Positions 22,273-32,970 of a DNA stretch of 64,000 bases are shown here, piece by piece. Source of the stretch: Odontesthes bonariensis (Eukaryota; Chordata; Actinopteri; Atheriniformes; Atherinopsidae); the NCBI RefSeq assembly GCF_027942865.1, contig NC_134528.1, positions 10,349,586 through 10,413,585 of the forward strand, read 5' to 3'. Numbering within the stretch: the stretch's first letter is position 1; every line of letters starts with the position of its first letter. Made by a program: the position numbers and the translations under genes. The notes below the pieces were generated by a model, which worked only from the letters and a program-made list of their open reading frames with translations, was not told where the DNA came from and did not search any database.

Positions 22273-23512
22273 AATGTAGCCATACCTCTGCCCTCAATAT
22301 AGAACGTATATTGGTTCTATGCAAGTAATGGAGGGATAATGGAGATACTTGACCAGATGCCTCAGCAGACTGTATGATTCTATAACATGTGAAAGTGTGT
22401 CCTTTATGCTGTCCTAGCCCAATTTTACACATAGCTTCCTATTATAATAATAATAATTACTAAATTATAAATAAATAATAATAACTCGATTATAATAATA
22501 AGCGACTTTGGGCTTCTTTTTTGAGCCGTCGCTTTAAAAATTTTTGCAGTCGCTGGTTGCGTTGTTTTGGGGGGCTTGTTCTTTTCAGGGTTGGGCTTGA
22601 TGTTTGCTTATGCTCTGCAGGTGATTCGAATGTGTTTGGATATTTGTAACTTAATGCTTCTCAATGACAACTCTTTTTTTCCTCACTCATCCTTACAAGT
22701 TAGCCTACAACAACTGTTAAGTTAAGTAGCCTACCACTCTCTGTGTCTGCCTTGGCCATTTACGTGGATCTTAGCTACCACACAGACGCTCGCAAAGAGC
22801 AAGACAAGACACACGACTGACGATTACCCACGTTTTTTTAAAAGTATTTTTTGGGGCTTTTTATGCCTCTAATGTTAGGAACGGAAAATTAGCGCTTGTA
22901 CGAAGCTATTCGGGATAACTCAGTAACTCAGCTGATGTTCAGCCAAGATCGAAAAAACTGCGGGTGGGCTACTTGGCTGGATGTCACGGTTCAAATGACC
23001 CCAGGTTGAATCTACTCCGGAGTATCGCTTTAACAAAGAAATCTCACGCTAGATCATTTTTTCTTTCTGTGTTGATTTTTTTCACTCTCGTTCTATAATT
23101 TCCGAATGCTTAAACTCATGATTGGACCACAGCAGAATGTCTAATCCCTCTCTGATTGTTGATTAGCTGGAAACGGCTTGTCATTACGTCAGTGACGTCG
23201 GTCTGCCAAGGCGAAATCTGATTGGTAACGCAGCGCTGTCTCACTACAGCAATGTAGTGTTATTCGATTCAAGTGAGCGCGGCCAGTTCAGTCTGAGGGG
23301 AAGGAAATGATTTACCACTGCACTGAGAAGCCGCGAAATCAGTAAGGTAACACAAGAAATAGGCTTTCACTCGATGGTACCCTTGTGCATAAAAATGAAC
23401 GACCTAGAGCCGTGCTACAAGTATCTGCCACAACCCGCTATAACAGTTCTTTACGATGTGATGATTAGATATGCACACACTGATATCTTCTGTTTTTTTT
23501 TGTGCCTGGTGG

Positions 23513-23543
<31 letters not shown>

Positions 23544-24330
23544 GTCTGTCTAGTGGTGTGTGTGTGCCTGGTAGCCTTTTGGAGGGGACTGTACTGTATG
23601 AGTTGGAAATTGAAGAGAGACACTTTGGATATGGACATTAAAGGCAAAAAAAGAGAGACCAAGAAAAGGCAAACAAAAAAATGGATCAGCAATCCTGATG
23701 AATGGTTATTTTTTGATGGTCACAATTGTTACAGCATGTTAATGTTTATATTAATATTATTAATATTTTGATTTCTGATTTGAGTTTATATATTGATATT
23801 TGTAATGTATTATATTGTATATATCAAGTTATTTTTAAGAGGGACCGTGTACATTGTCATTTTGTACCTTTTCTGTTAAATTCTGAATTGATCTATGACT
23901 ATGGCATGAAACTCCATTAAAAATCTACATATACCATCTCACCTTTGCCTTGAAATTTGTTGAACCAGCCTAGACGAGTTTCTCTCTGTTAAACAACATT
24001 GTCTTTTGAAGGGCAGCTGAGGATGTAGGCTATGAATGAGATGTGGATTTAGGATTTGCCATGTCTAACTAGTCACCCTAAAATCGACAAGAATGGAAGA
24101 AATTGCATTTAAGAAATGCAAAATTTTCTAGAGGAAGGCCCCACACTCTGCACTATTGCAGATTCATAAAATACATGTATTTAATATAATAACATGTATC
24201 TACATCATATCTACACAGATATATATATATATATATATACACTGTGGAACAACTTCTGAGATGCGTGTCGCAAACCGACCTGCTGAAATCTCACTCCAAG
24301 GTTTTTGGAAAAGTTGGCAACCCTGGCTGA
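22273..24330. other. Non-coding, repeat-like DNA with microsatellites
   Basis: The stretch contains an (AAT)n-rich segment at 22440-22500, a (TGTC)n run at about 23517-23545 and an (AT)n run at about 24218-24240. The 23160-23250 part has CRE-like TGACGTC words. No gene is recognised; the 89-codon frame over the (TGTC)n run is low complexity. Confidence 0.4.
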
Positions 24331-24550
24331 GAGTATCATAACCTGTGTGAAACTAGTTACATGCCTTACCTACATTGAGCCGGTACGGCAGAAAGTTGAA
24401 GGTGTGGCATTTATGTGCGGGGCAGGAGTCACCATAAATCTGCGGGAGTCCAGAGCCTTTTAAGGGCAGATTACAGTTCTGCGTCTATCGTCTTGACGTG
24501 TTACTTTGCTCTGGTCGCAAACCACTTTTCATGTTATGGTTCTGCAACCT

Positions 24551-26175
24551 TTTTTTTTTTTTAAATTGTTTGATATCTTTATTCAAGGTTCTCCAGATAT
24601 CTATCAAATTGTTGCTGTTAGTAAAGTTTTCTATGATAGGGTTTTTACACTCTCTTAAAAGTCTTGAAGGCCATCTATCCATCCATTCATCAGGGGTTAG
24701 ATTAAAATCCCCTCCCACCACTATATATGATCAGTAGGAAATTTTGTATTAAGTTCTCTTATGACTTTTGATATCTCATGTAACAAACACTTATTATTTC
24801 GATCACTATTGTACCCATAAATATTAATCAGAATAATGAGGATGTTGTCAATATTCAAAACCCAATGTCCATCCTTGTCCACCTTGTTACATAGGATCTT
24901 ACCAGGGCATCTGTTGAAACAAATGGCAACTCCAGCTGAACGGTTTGTGCCATGACTGAAGAGGATTTTGTCACCCCATTGTTGTGACCAAAACTTGACA
25001 TCAGATTCATTAGAATGAGTTTCCTGGAGAAAGATGCAGTTTGCTTGTTGCCCCTTGCAGAACAAAAAAACAGCTTTACGCTTAATTGAGTCTTTAAGTC
25101 CCCTTGTATTGAAAGAAAAAAAAAGAAATGTCAGTTTTCAACTGGAACACAGAACACATGAACAAAGTTTAAGAAAAGTTTAGGGAGGTGGAGTAGAAAA
25201 ACCTTGAGATTAAAGTCCCATTTTCAGGAATGATCCACATTGTATTCAATTCACCTTCATATATCAGCCCACATCGGGAGTCTCAACCATAATGCGCTTG
25301 CCTTCTATGAAACCAAATGGGCCCCTGAAGCCCGCAGCTTTGCCTTCCTTCCTTGCCTGGTCGATTCTGGGCCACATTGCTTGTCTGTACTTCCAGTCCT
25401 CTTGGGTCAGGTCTTCAGCAAAGCGGATTCCTTCATCTTTACACACAGGAGAAGCTCTTGTTCGCCTCCAGATGTCATCTCTCACTGTACGTCTCACAAA
25501 CAGGATGATAATTGGTCGAAACCTGTTCTCCGTCGCACGCCCCACTCTATGATCAATGTCGACCGCTTCGTCCATTTTCGCCTTCAGGTCTGGTGCGATT
25601 TTTCCCAGAAGCTCAACCACCTCTGCTCTGTTTTCATTCACTTTCTCTTTTTTTCCTTTGATTCGAAGGCACCATCTTCTTTTGTATCTTTCTTGATTGA
25701 GCACACGACCTTTCATGTCTTCATTATCTTTTGTGAGTGATTCGACCTGTTTTTCCAGGTGTTGTATTTTTGTTTTGCACTCTGTTAACTCCTCTGAATT
25801 GAACTGCACCGACTTAGCAATAGCAGCCAGCATGGTGCTATGTTGTTGCATTTGTTTGCTAACTTCCTCCATGCGGTCGTCAACACGTTTTCCAAGAGTG
25901 GCAATAGCATTAATTATGGATTCGGTAGAAGATTTAAGGTCGTTTTCCTGAGACGTACCTTTCGCCTTCTTCTCCATTTGTGCTTTTTCTGGAGTGTCGG
26001 GGGTTGTCGAGTTTCTGTCACGTTTGTTGTTGCTAGCGCCAGCGCTAGCCGTTTCCATCGGAGCTGAATAGTCATGTTCATTACTGACTGCGAGTTGGAG
26101 GTTTTTAGCTGCCGAAGGTTTCTCACTGTTGTTTTTTTCCATGTTCAGGCTGATTTTTTCGTTTTAACTGGAAGT
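24551..26175 (-). mobile_element. L1-type LINE with intact ORF1 and truncated ORF2
   Basis: The element runs on the minus strand. ORF1 is at 26142-25264. ORF2 begins near 25065 with an endonuclease domain (FLQETHS, then a frame break, then VGGDFNLTPDEW) and stops at about 24560, before any reverse transcriptase. A run of about 14 T on the plus strand directly follows the truncation point, like a poly(A) tail. Confidence 0.75.
25264..26142 (-). CDS. L1 ORF1p-like RNA-binding protein (292 aa)
   Basis: This is an uninterrupted 292-codon frame of the L1 ORF1 (transposase_22-like) family. An N-terminal low-complexity, charged region is followed by a coiled coil (residues ~70-150, LEKQVESLTKDNEDMKGRV). 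After it come an RRM-like part (RRWCLRIKGKKEK) and a C-terminal domain with RVGRATENRFRPIIILF and a REG-like KEGKAAGF. In the family it forms trimers that bind LINE RNA. The frame is open, but its partner ORF2 is truncated, so the copy cannot mobilise itself. Confidence 0.75.
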   Translation of the reverse strand: MEKNNSEKPSAAKNLQLAVSNEHDYSAPMETASAGASNNKRDRNSTTPDTPEKAQMEKKAKGTSQENDLKSSTESIINAIATLGKRVDDRMEEVSKQMQQHSTMLAAIAKSVQFNSEELTECKTKIQHLEKQVESLTKDNEDMKGRVLNQERYKRRWCLRIKGKKEKVNENRAEVVELLGKIAPDLKAKMDEAVDIDHRVGRATENRFRPIIILFVRRTVRDDIWRRTRASPVCKDEGIRFAEDLTQEDWKYRQAMWPRIDQARKEGKAAGFRGPFGFIEGKRIMVETPDVG

Positions 26176-26221
26176 AAAGTGGATTGTATAAGTTCAAAGA
26201 CTACGAACTCACCGACAGTGT

Positions 26222-26457
26222 AAATTAGCTTAAAAACCTCTTCAAATGTAAAAAAAAGATTGTTTCATGTGAAATATGACTCAAAACAAGATGTTTAAGA
26301 CTTTTTCACTTAACAAGATATTCAAGATGTATTGTATTAAAACAAGTCCCTATATCTGGCTGAAATAGTACTTGTTAGGCAGTTGTGTCTTATATTAAGT
26401 GTAATGAAATACTCAATGAGAAAAATATACTTGGTAAGATTTAGATTTTTTCCAGTG
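26222..26457 (-). mobile_element. Truncated copy of the TA-flanked CACTGG MITE
   Basis: The stretch matches the copies at 37510-37925, 58416-58776, 59849-60245 and 61370-61786 and ends TTTTTTCCAGTG. Its other end is missing at the boundary with the neighbouring L1. Confidence 0.65.
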
Positions 26458-27260
26458 AACAAAGGAGAAATGAAAGTTAAAGGTACGATGCGTGACCTTT
26501 AATAAACATCTGAGGGTAAAAGTGGTCCAAAAGAAAAGCCCAAAACGAGCAGCCTCTCGCTGAGGCCAGTGGGAAGATGGAGTTGGATCCAAAATGTTTG
26601 CAATGCTACTTTAGCAGTCAAGCCCACAAACCGCTAACCCCACCCCCTAACCAGTCGAATTGGATATGGGTGGAGTTGGATTTGGGCAGAGTTGCATGTG
26701 GGCGCGGGCTGCAGCCAAAATGGAGAGTGAGGCCCAGCCTGGAGCCCTTCCAGCAGCTCATAAAGCTCTCCGTCTCAGCACAACCGGAGCCGCGCCGACA
26801 CCTCCAGTTATTCTGTTTCATGGCGAGATGTGTAGTAGACATCCTCGGACAAGTATCAAACAGATCCGATTTTTATTACGGTTTGACCAATTAGTGGAGG
26901 GAAATCTGGCAGCTCGCATGCTCGAGAATTCAGGGCAAGGACCCAGATGCACAGTCTGCCACAACACAGCACAAGAGCTTGGATTACAACAGAGGGAGAA
27001 AACTGCCCTCTCTGGTAAGAGATACACCTCAATACACCTCTACATCTTCATAAAGAAAGTGGTAGTACCAAGGCTCAAAATGTATATTCAAATCCCACTA
27101 ACACATTCATCTCCTGGGTATGAATAAAACAGTGTAAAGTGCAATAAAACACCGGTCTTACTCGGTTAGCATTGCCCTCACATGCAGACTTTTCAAGTTA
27201 AATGTAGTTGATGACAGCCTACCGAGCCTTACGGGCTGAGAGTACCTCCTAAGAATATTT
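26458..27260. other. Repeat-like DNA inside the composite element
   Basis: The stretch starts with a MITE-like segment ('gttaaaggtacgatgcgtgacctttaa'). Frames of up to 155 codons occur on both strands but overlap one another and have no family resemblance. Confidence 0.35.
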
Positions 27261-27340
27261 ATGGTTGTAATAACAAGCTACATCAGGACTTTAGTTGGAG
27301 CTCAGACGGATGCGACTGTTCAGCTCGCCATCTTGCCAGA

Positions 27341-27579
27341 ACCGGAAAGGCACACCGAGGACCAATCACAGCCTTTATGCTTCAGGCGCAAAGCCTCTGA
27401 CGCTCGGACGCAGAGCCTCTGCGAGTGTCAAAATCTTGACCACTCCCCCACGCAGAGGCTCTGCGCGTGTTCTCGTGCACCTCAAAAAAATCCTGACTAC
27501 GCGACAGACGCACGCAGACCACCAACGGAAGTGCGCAGACAAAAGCGGCTGTGATTGGTCCTCGGTGTGCCTTTCCGGT
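27341..27579. repeat. Perfect 32-bp inverted repeat
   Basis: CCGGAAAGGCACACCGAGGA (start of the left arm, ending at 27372) recurs inverted at 27548-27579. The 175-bp loop contains a second, shorter palindromic pair of 'cgcagaggctctgcg' words. It is part of the inner transposon. Confidence 0.7.
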
Positions 27580-27961
27580 TGTCTGTGTGGCTTCCTCATT
27601 TGCATTTTCGCCAACTCCAATAAGAGAAGCTGTTCTTCTTCGATGTCGAGCAACTCCAAATCCATATCTTGCATACACTTTATTTTTTTTGAAAAATAAA
27701 CACTTCCACCGGCGCCGCCGAAGTTCTCGTCACCGCCCACCGAAATTCTCGCGAGTTGCACTGCTATGCGTCCCTAGAAATTCCAGACCGAGGTTGCAGA
27801 ACCATAACATGAAAAGTGGTTCGCGACCAGAGCAAAGCAACACGTCAAGACGATAGACGCAGAACTACAATCTGCCCTTAAATCAGCCTTTACACCACTG
27901 CGGGAGAGTCACCTGCAGGTTGGATGTTCTCGCGGGATTTCGAAGTATCTCGATAATTCAG

Positions 27962-28095
27962 GAAAAAAAATTAACCCGAAAAACAGAAAAAAAATAAAAT
28001 AAATACTCAGAAAAACAGGAAAAAAGTTACCCCAAAAAACAGGAAAACAATTACCCCGAAAAACAGTAGAACAAAATACACAGACAAAAAGGAAA
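27962..28095 (-). repeat. Degenerate tandem 'ttaccccgaaaaacagg' repeat
   Basis: At least five decayed copies of a unit of about 25-30 bp containing AAAAACAGGAAAA and TTACCCC lie here. It sits at the edge of the composite element, just before the promoter of the next gene. Confidence 0.5.
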
Positions 28096-28105
28096 AACAT
28101 GCTAA

Positions 28106-28115
28106 GTCACGTGAC
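28106..28115 (+). promoter_or_regulatory. GTCACGTGAC palindrome (CLEAR-type E-box)
   Basis: A perfect GTCACGTGAC palindrome lies 163 bp upstream of the start codon of the unknown membrane-protein gene. This is the core of the CLEAR element bound by TFEB/TFE3 and of USF/MYC E-boxes. Function is inferred. Confidence 0.5.
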
Positions 28116-28171
28116 ACACAGCAATTTCAAAACAAAATTAAACAGTGGAATCGAATGATTGAAAGTTGAGC

Positions 28172-28184
28172 GTTGCCTAGCAAC
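28172..28184 (+). promoter_or_regulatory. Perfect X-box (RFX site)
   Basis: GTTGCCTAGCAAC fits the palindromic RFX-factor X-box. It lies 94 bp upstream of the start codon, the usual distance for cilia-gene X-boxes. RFX binding is a prediction. Confidence 0.6.
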
Positions 28185-28277
28185 CACTGAGCATTATTCA
28201 TCCTTGTGAGTTTACAGTTTGGTAGCATTATTGCACTAGTTATTTCGCTAAAATTAAATTGTTAAAATTCAGAAAAA

Positions 28278-31200
28278 ATGAACAACGAAGACTCTGCAGA
28301 TAGATGCTACAGGAAAATGCTACGCTTTGCCCGTTACACCAGCCTGCTGGGTGCTGCCCTGGGTAAGTGATGACTGTTTGTGAACCAGTTTGAGCTAATA
28401 GTGGGTTGAGAAAAAATTTAGCTTGATGGAAATATCTGTAAACTTCATTAACACCTTTTATATTTCTTTTCTCATGTGTCTATGCATGAAATCTGCACGG
28501 TATCTTTTAACTTATCTAGACTGTTGCTTGTTTTTAAATTTATTCAAATTATTTTATTTGTTTCTCTTTATATTCTTTTATGTATTTTTAATGCTTCTTC
28601 CACTCCCTGCTGCAATGCTTTTATTTTATGTAAAGCACTTTGAATTGTTTGTACATGAAATGTGCTATACAATTACATTTGATTTGATTTGATTTTCATT
28701 ACTTAACCTGTGAGGTACCATATTTTCCGGAATAGAGGTCGCATCAGTCAAAATTATATTATTATCATAAATCACATTTATTTAAGGCTTGGAAGTCAGC
28801 TGGCAGTTTCTGACACACTCTCAGTTGTCTTTAGCTTTTTTTTTTTAATATATATTTCTTTCATATTTTTTTTTTTTTTAGCATTGTTGAGCTACTTGAC
28901 GAATTTGAATTCCCCCCATTGGGGGATAAATAAAGTATTTTTCTATTCTATTCTATTAAGTAAATGTTTCAGTTAATTTTGTCAGTGGTACAGGAGCAGT
29001 TATAACAAGCTTTGAGTGTTTACTCCTTGGTTCATGTCAGTCAGTATGAATTAACATATTAAAAACATGTTAAATTATATATATTTTGATATATAAGCTG
29101 CAGGACCAGCCAAACTATTAGAAAAAAAGTGTGATTTATAGTCTGGAAAACTGGCATGAAATGTTGTGTTTCCCATTTGTATGGACTTAAAACGCACAAT
29201 TCTACTAAAGCCAATTTTGCTGTAGCTTCACTTTTCCAAATAACAGTTCAAATTGCAACAACGGCCATTAAAAGTCTGTCTCTAAAAAGGTTAAACGAAA
29301 ATCTCTCATTCTGTTGTCAGGGCAACCACTTTGAACATAAATGTGGCGGTCGGAAAAACACGGCACGGTCAAACTGTGCCACCTAGCGGACAGTTACCAT
29401 CATAGCATTTAATATAACATACTGGATTACTGTTGCATTTGTTGTGAAACATCCAAACACAACATGCCCAAAACATAAACATTTGCATTTATTACAATTT
29501 TTTTAAAATAATAAAATCTATAATAGTTTTGAACTTTTTTTTAATTAGCTTTTGGCTTTTTTTTTACATCATAGTGTCACATAATCACTGAATCAAATTG
29601 ACATAGGACTGCCTTTTTGTTACATTATACCTAATTTATTCAATAGAAAGTAATTATTTCATTTTTTTCTGAGCTGATTTGAGCTCTTTCTTTTCTTTCC
29701 TTCTCTGCATCTGTTTTAACTTTTTTTGAGCAGCAATATAATTTCCTTTGGGGGGATTCAGCTGGTGCAGAACGCTGCTGCCCGTCTTTTAACCAACACC
29801 AACAGACGTGTGCACATCACTCCTGTTCTTAACTCCCTCCATTGGCTTCCTGTCCTTTATAGAACTGATTTTAAACTTTTAATGCTTGTTTTTAAAGCTC
29901 TTAACGGCCTCGCCCCATCATATTTATCTGAGCTTTTAACAGTCCTGGTAGAGCTCTGAGGTCCACAGGTCAGTTTCTGCTGGAAGTGCCCAGGTCAGAA
30001 TACAAACCCTGGGGTGAGCGAGCCTTTTCCCAAAGCTGCCCCCAGGCTCTGGAATAAGCCCCCCATCCAGCTGCGTCTTATTTCTGACCTGGGCCTCTTC
30101 AAATCTAGGCTAAAAACCTACTTATTTAGGATTGTTTTAATACCCAGTAGTATGATGACACTTTTATCTTATTTTATCTTAATCGATTTTGTTATATTTT
30201 ATTGCTTTCACTGTTCTTTTATTGTTTTTATTTGTTTTTACTTATTCTTCTCTTTATTTATTACCTGCTGTAAAGCACTTTGGTACATCGTAAGGATTGG
30301 GGCTGTATAAATAAAGTACATTTACATATTTCCCATTTTTTCAGTGTGTTGGCGGGCTCTGTGGATCGGACCAGGTGGTCTCGAGGCTCCCTTCATCAAT
30401 GACGGCGACGATGAGGTGGCTTTCTCCCCGGTGGAGATCATAATGAGGTGAGTACAAAGTGTGCGAATGTCTCGTCAGGTTTCAGCTGCAGCTGCGTTAT
30501 GTGGGCGAAAACATGGATGGGCCCAACACTCTGGGCCTGACTGTCATGTCACTGGGATGTTCCTCAGAAAAAGGACGGAGAACGGAGGACACATTTTGGA
30601 TTTGGTCACCTGCTGCAATGAGGTCTGCAGATGATAATGTGGTAATGTGGTAATGTGAAGCCTCGTGTGCATTATGTCTATAAGTGCGGTACAGACGGAC
30701 GCCATTCTATGTCGTTATCACTGGACGGCAGACACACGAAGCATTACTGTTTAAAGGTGATGTTCTCCTTCCTCACTGAGCCGTTCTGTCCTAAAGTCAG
30801 GGCCGGCCCAAGCCTTTATTGGGCCTTAAGCAGAATTTCATTTGGGGCCCCCCTACCATCACCTCAGCTCCAGATGCTTCATTATTCCATAGGCTACACT
30901 GTTATGTGTGTAACGGACCCACAATCATTAGCATTAGTTGTAATCCTCTTACAGGTGTCATTCTTGTTTTTAGCCTTAAAGGGATAGCAAACTCATAAAT
31001 ATGGTTTAATTAACTTCTACATAAAGAGTGATGTATAAGTATGGCTCATTAATTGAACTATTTGAAAGTAACATCAGCAGGCTGGAGACTGCATTTATAG
31101 TAAACACGTTAAATAGTTTAATTTCTTTCAGATGTGCAGTGGTGTGCAAAATGTTCAAAATACAAATACAAAATAGAATCAAATGACATTCACATTATCT

Positions 31201-32727
31201 TACAGAAAAATAAAGTTGTAATCAAAATTAAATCCAAAATTGCTCTCGGGGCCCCCTGGCGGTGTGGGGGCCCTAAGCGACCGCATAGTTGCCTAAAGTT
31301 TTCACATTTGAGGTGTTTTCTCTCATGTCCTTCCAGCTATTTGGCATTTGGAGTCATGGTCCTGACGGCCATCTTTTTCCTGGCGATTGAGGACGGCTGG
31401 GACACCGCCCTTCGCTATGGAAGATTCATCGTAGACGTCAGTATCGGGTACGTCCCCTCACTGTTTCTGCACTGTTACAGTTGTTCTGACGATACAACTC
31501 CTATTCACACGCTCATTTTTGCTCCTTGTCAGGCTCTGTTTTGATGGATCAGGGGTTTTGCCTTACTTGTTGAGGATTCTGACCATCTTGCACACGTAAG
31601 ACCATCTGAATTCTCCTCTGTGCGCCTGGATGAAACAAAATTAAGTCAATTATTACACTGTGATAAAAGATGACAGTTTATTCAAAGTACGCATATTGTA
31701 TATGTGAGTTTAGTTGTTTAGAATAGAATAGAAATAGAATAGAAATATACTTTATTCATCCCCCAATGGGGTAAATTCAAATTAGTCAAGTAGCTCAATT
31801 TAAAAAAAAAATATTTACAATGATTGTATTAACAACAACAATAATAATACCAATTCTAGGAGAAGATATATGCATTTTTTTGTTTGTTTGTTTGTTTGTT
31901 TGTTTTGTTGGCCTTGTGGGAGTGGGTGGGTGGGATTGGTGTATTGTTTTGTGTTCTGTAAATTGAAAAAGGTCTATAAATAAAGTGCTTAAAAATAAAA
32001 AAATAAAATAAGATGACAGTTAAAGTGACCCGTTGCCTTTAGGTGGGGTTCAGTGGAATATTTGTGCCGTGTTCTTTCTGCTTTTCAGGGTAGGATGATC
32101 CCAGACACGGGCAGAAATGTTCATTTAAAGATTCTGTGGTAGTTGTTTTCACATCAAATCAAATCAAATTTACTTGTATAGCACATTTCATGTACAAAAC
32201 AATTCAAAGTGCTTTACATAAAATAAAAGCATTGCAGCAGGGAGTGTAAGAAGCATTAAAATACATGAATATAAAGAGAAACAAATAAAATAATTTAAAT
32301 ACATTTAAAAACAAGCAACAGTCCAGATAAGTTAAAAGATATCGTGCAGATTTCATGCATAGACACATGAGGAAAGAAATGTTTGCAGCAGCTGATGGTG
32401 GTTTACTGCTATCGTTGACAGCTTTCTGTTTGCTTTGCAGTGTGGCGATCGTCCGGTCCGAACTACAAATACAAAGCCCAGATGCAGAAAGATCAGAAAT
32501 GGGAATCACTCTGTTTGTCATGTTGATCTATGGGATGCCTTTAGTGCCCGCCCTCATTGTCCTGGCAATGGGACTGCTGCTGTGAGTGCGGCCCAAGCTT
32601 TTGCACCATGACTGCACCTGATGTGGAGCAGCACATTGTGAGAAAGAGTTTTTTTCTGTGTGTGTCGGACAGGAAGCTCTACCGTTCCCCATCTATCTCT
32701 CAAAGAGGGAATCGAAGAAAGGGATGA
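28278..32727 (+). CDS. Small multi-pass membrane protein, family not recognised
   Basis: I do not recognise this protein. The exons are 28278-28362, 30345-30447, 31337-31447, 31533-31595, 32441-32581 and 32673-32727, all with GT-AG junctions and matching phases, giving 185 aa. An alternative ending uses the next AG (exon from 32677 to 32748) plus a seventh exon, 32858-32927, giving 214 aa. AATAAA at 32965-32970, 38 bp after that second stop, favours the longer transcript. Hydrophobic segments lie at about residues 20-35, 63-80, 100-121 and 141-168, so about four TM helices. Residues 36-62 are acidic (NDGDDE). The N-terminus has no signal peptide. The upstream X-box and E-box hint at a ciliary or endolysosomal role, which is inference. 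Three introns carry LINE tails or hAT elements. Confidence 0.75.
28470..28695 (+). repeat. LINE 3' tail ending (GATTT)n
   Basis: The stretch contains 'tgtgctatacaattacatttgatttgattt'. Inverted and direct relatives lie at 32153-32370 and 33130-33305. It sits in intron 1 of the membrane-protein gene. Confidence 0.6.
29740..30335 (+). mobile_element. L2/CR1-like LINE, reverse transcriptase C-terminus and 3' tail
   Basis: The translation has LQNAAARLLTNT-like, LNSLHWLPV and FKALNGLAPSYLSELL blocks typical of the RT C-terminal region. After a frame break comes APRLWNKPPIQLRL, then the tail 'aagcactttggtacatcg...ataaataaagtac'. It ends 10 bp before the exon 2 acceptor of the membrane-protein gene. 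Confidence 0.7.
30798..31291. mobile_element. hAT-like 494-bp element with perfect 8-bp target duplication
   Basis: CCTAAAGT occurs at 30790-30797 and again at 31292-31299. The element starts CAGGGCCGGCCC and contains inverted subterminal 'ggggcccc' and 'gggccttaagc/ccctaagcg' words, but its terminal repeats are weak. There is no transposase. It lies in intron 2. Confidence 0.65.
31719..31850. repeat. LINE tail repeat ('tattcatcccccaatgggg' family)
   Basis: This copy shares an extended flank ('tcaagtagctcaa', 'aatatttacaatgattgta') with 40014-40150, which shows that the two are the same element. It lies in intron 4. Confidence 0.55.
32153..32370 (-). repeat. LINE 3' tail, inverted copy
   Basis: This is an inverted relative of 28470-28695, beginning CAAATCAAATCAAATTTAC. 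It ends about 70 bp before exon 5. Confidence 0.6.
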
Positions 32728-32857
32728 TGGAGGATCCGGAAGCGACAGGTTGAAATTTTTGTCTTTGGGTTATTTGTAACCAGCGGATCATGAGGCATTT
32801 GTTGTAGGGATGTTAAAAAATGTGTTCACCCGTGCTTTGTTTGCGTACGTCGTCCAG

Positions 32858-32927
32858 ATATGAGGCGGCGGAAATGGGCCTTCCGGCTCCAGAGTTCTCC
32901 CGCGCTGTAGAGACGGCCGCTTCGTGA
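32858..32927 (+). CDS. Alternative final exon of the membrane-protein gene
   Basis: A consensus acceptor (gtccag) precedes 23 codons, including YEAAEMGLPAPEF, that stay open to TGA. It joins in frame to exon 6 only when exon 6 starts at 32677 instead of 32673, a 4-nt acceptor shift. The AATAAA at 32965 follows closely. Confidence 0.5.
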
Positions 32928-32964
32928 AATGGTCGAATGTATATCTTAGTATTGATTGTATTTA

Positions 32965-32970
32965 AATAAA
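32965..32970 (+). terminator. Poly(A) signal of the membrane-protein gene
   Basis: AATAAA lies 38 bp after the alternative stop codon, followed by a T-rich stretch. Confidence 0.5.

Larger units (their letters stand above)
24331..27956. mobile_element. Composite: repeat copy split by a 3.4-kb inverted-repeat element
   Basis: Flanks 24331-24460 and 27885-27956 together reproduce an uninterrupted copy present at 63416-63612. The split lies after 'gagccttt' at 24453-24460, and 'agccttt' recurs at 27885-27891. The inserted unit (24461-27884) has inverted ends of about 92 bp (24461-24552 against 27793-27884, AAGGGCAGATT...). It holds an L1 copy, a TA-flanked MITE and an inner inverted repeat. The superfamily is uncertain: the 7-8 bp duplication suggests hAT, while TTAA next to the ends also allows piggyBac. 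Confidence 0.65.

Noticed and set aside
23502-23771. 89-codon frame over the (TGTC)n run
   Set aside because: It is a microsatellite translation with no support beyond openness.
27261-27856. Several frames of about 100-130 codons on both strands
   Set aside because: They overlap inverted repeats of a transposon, so open frames on both strands arise from palindromic GC-rich sequence.
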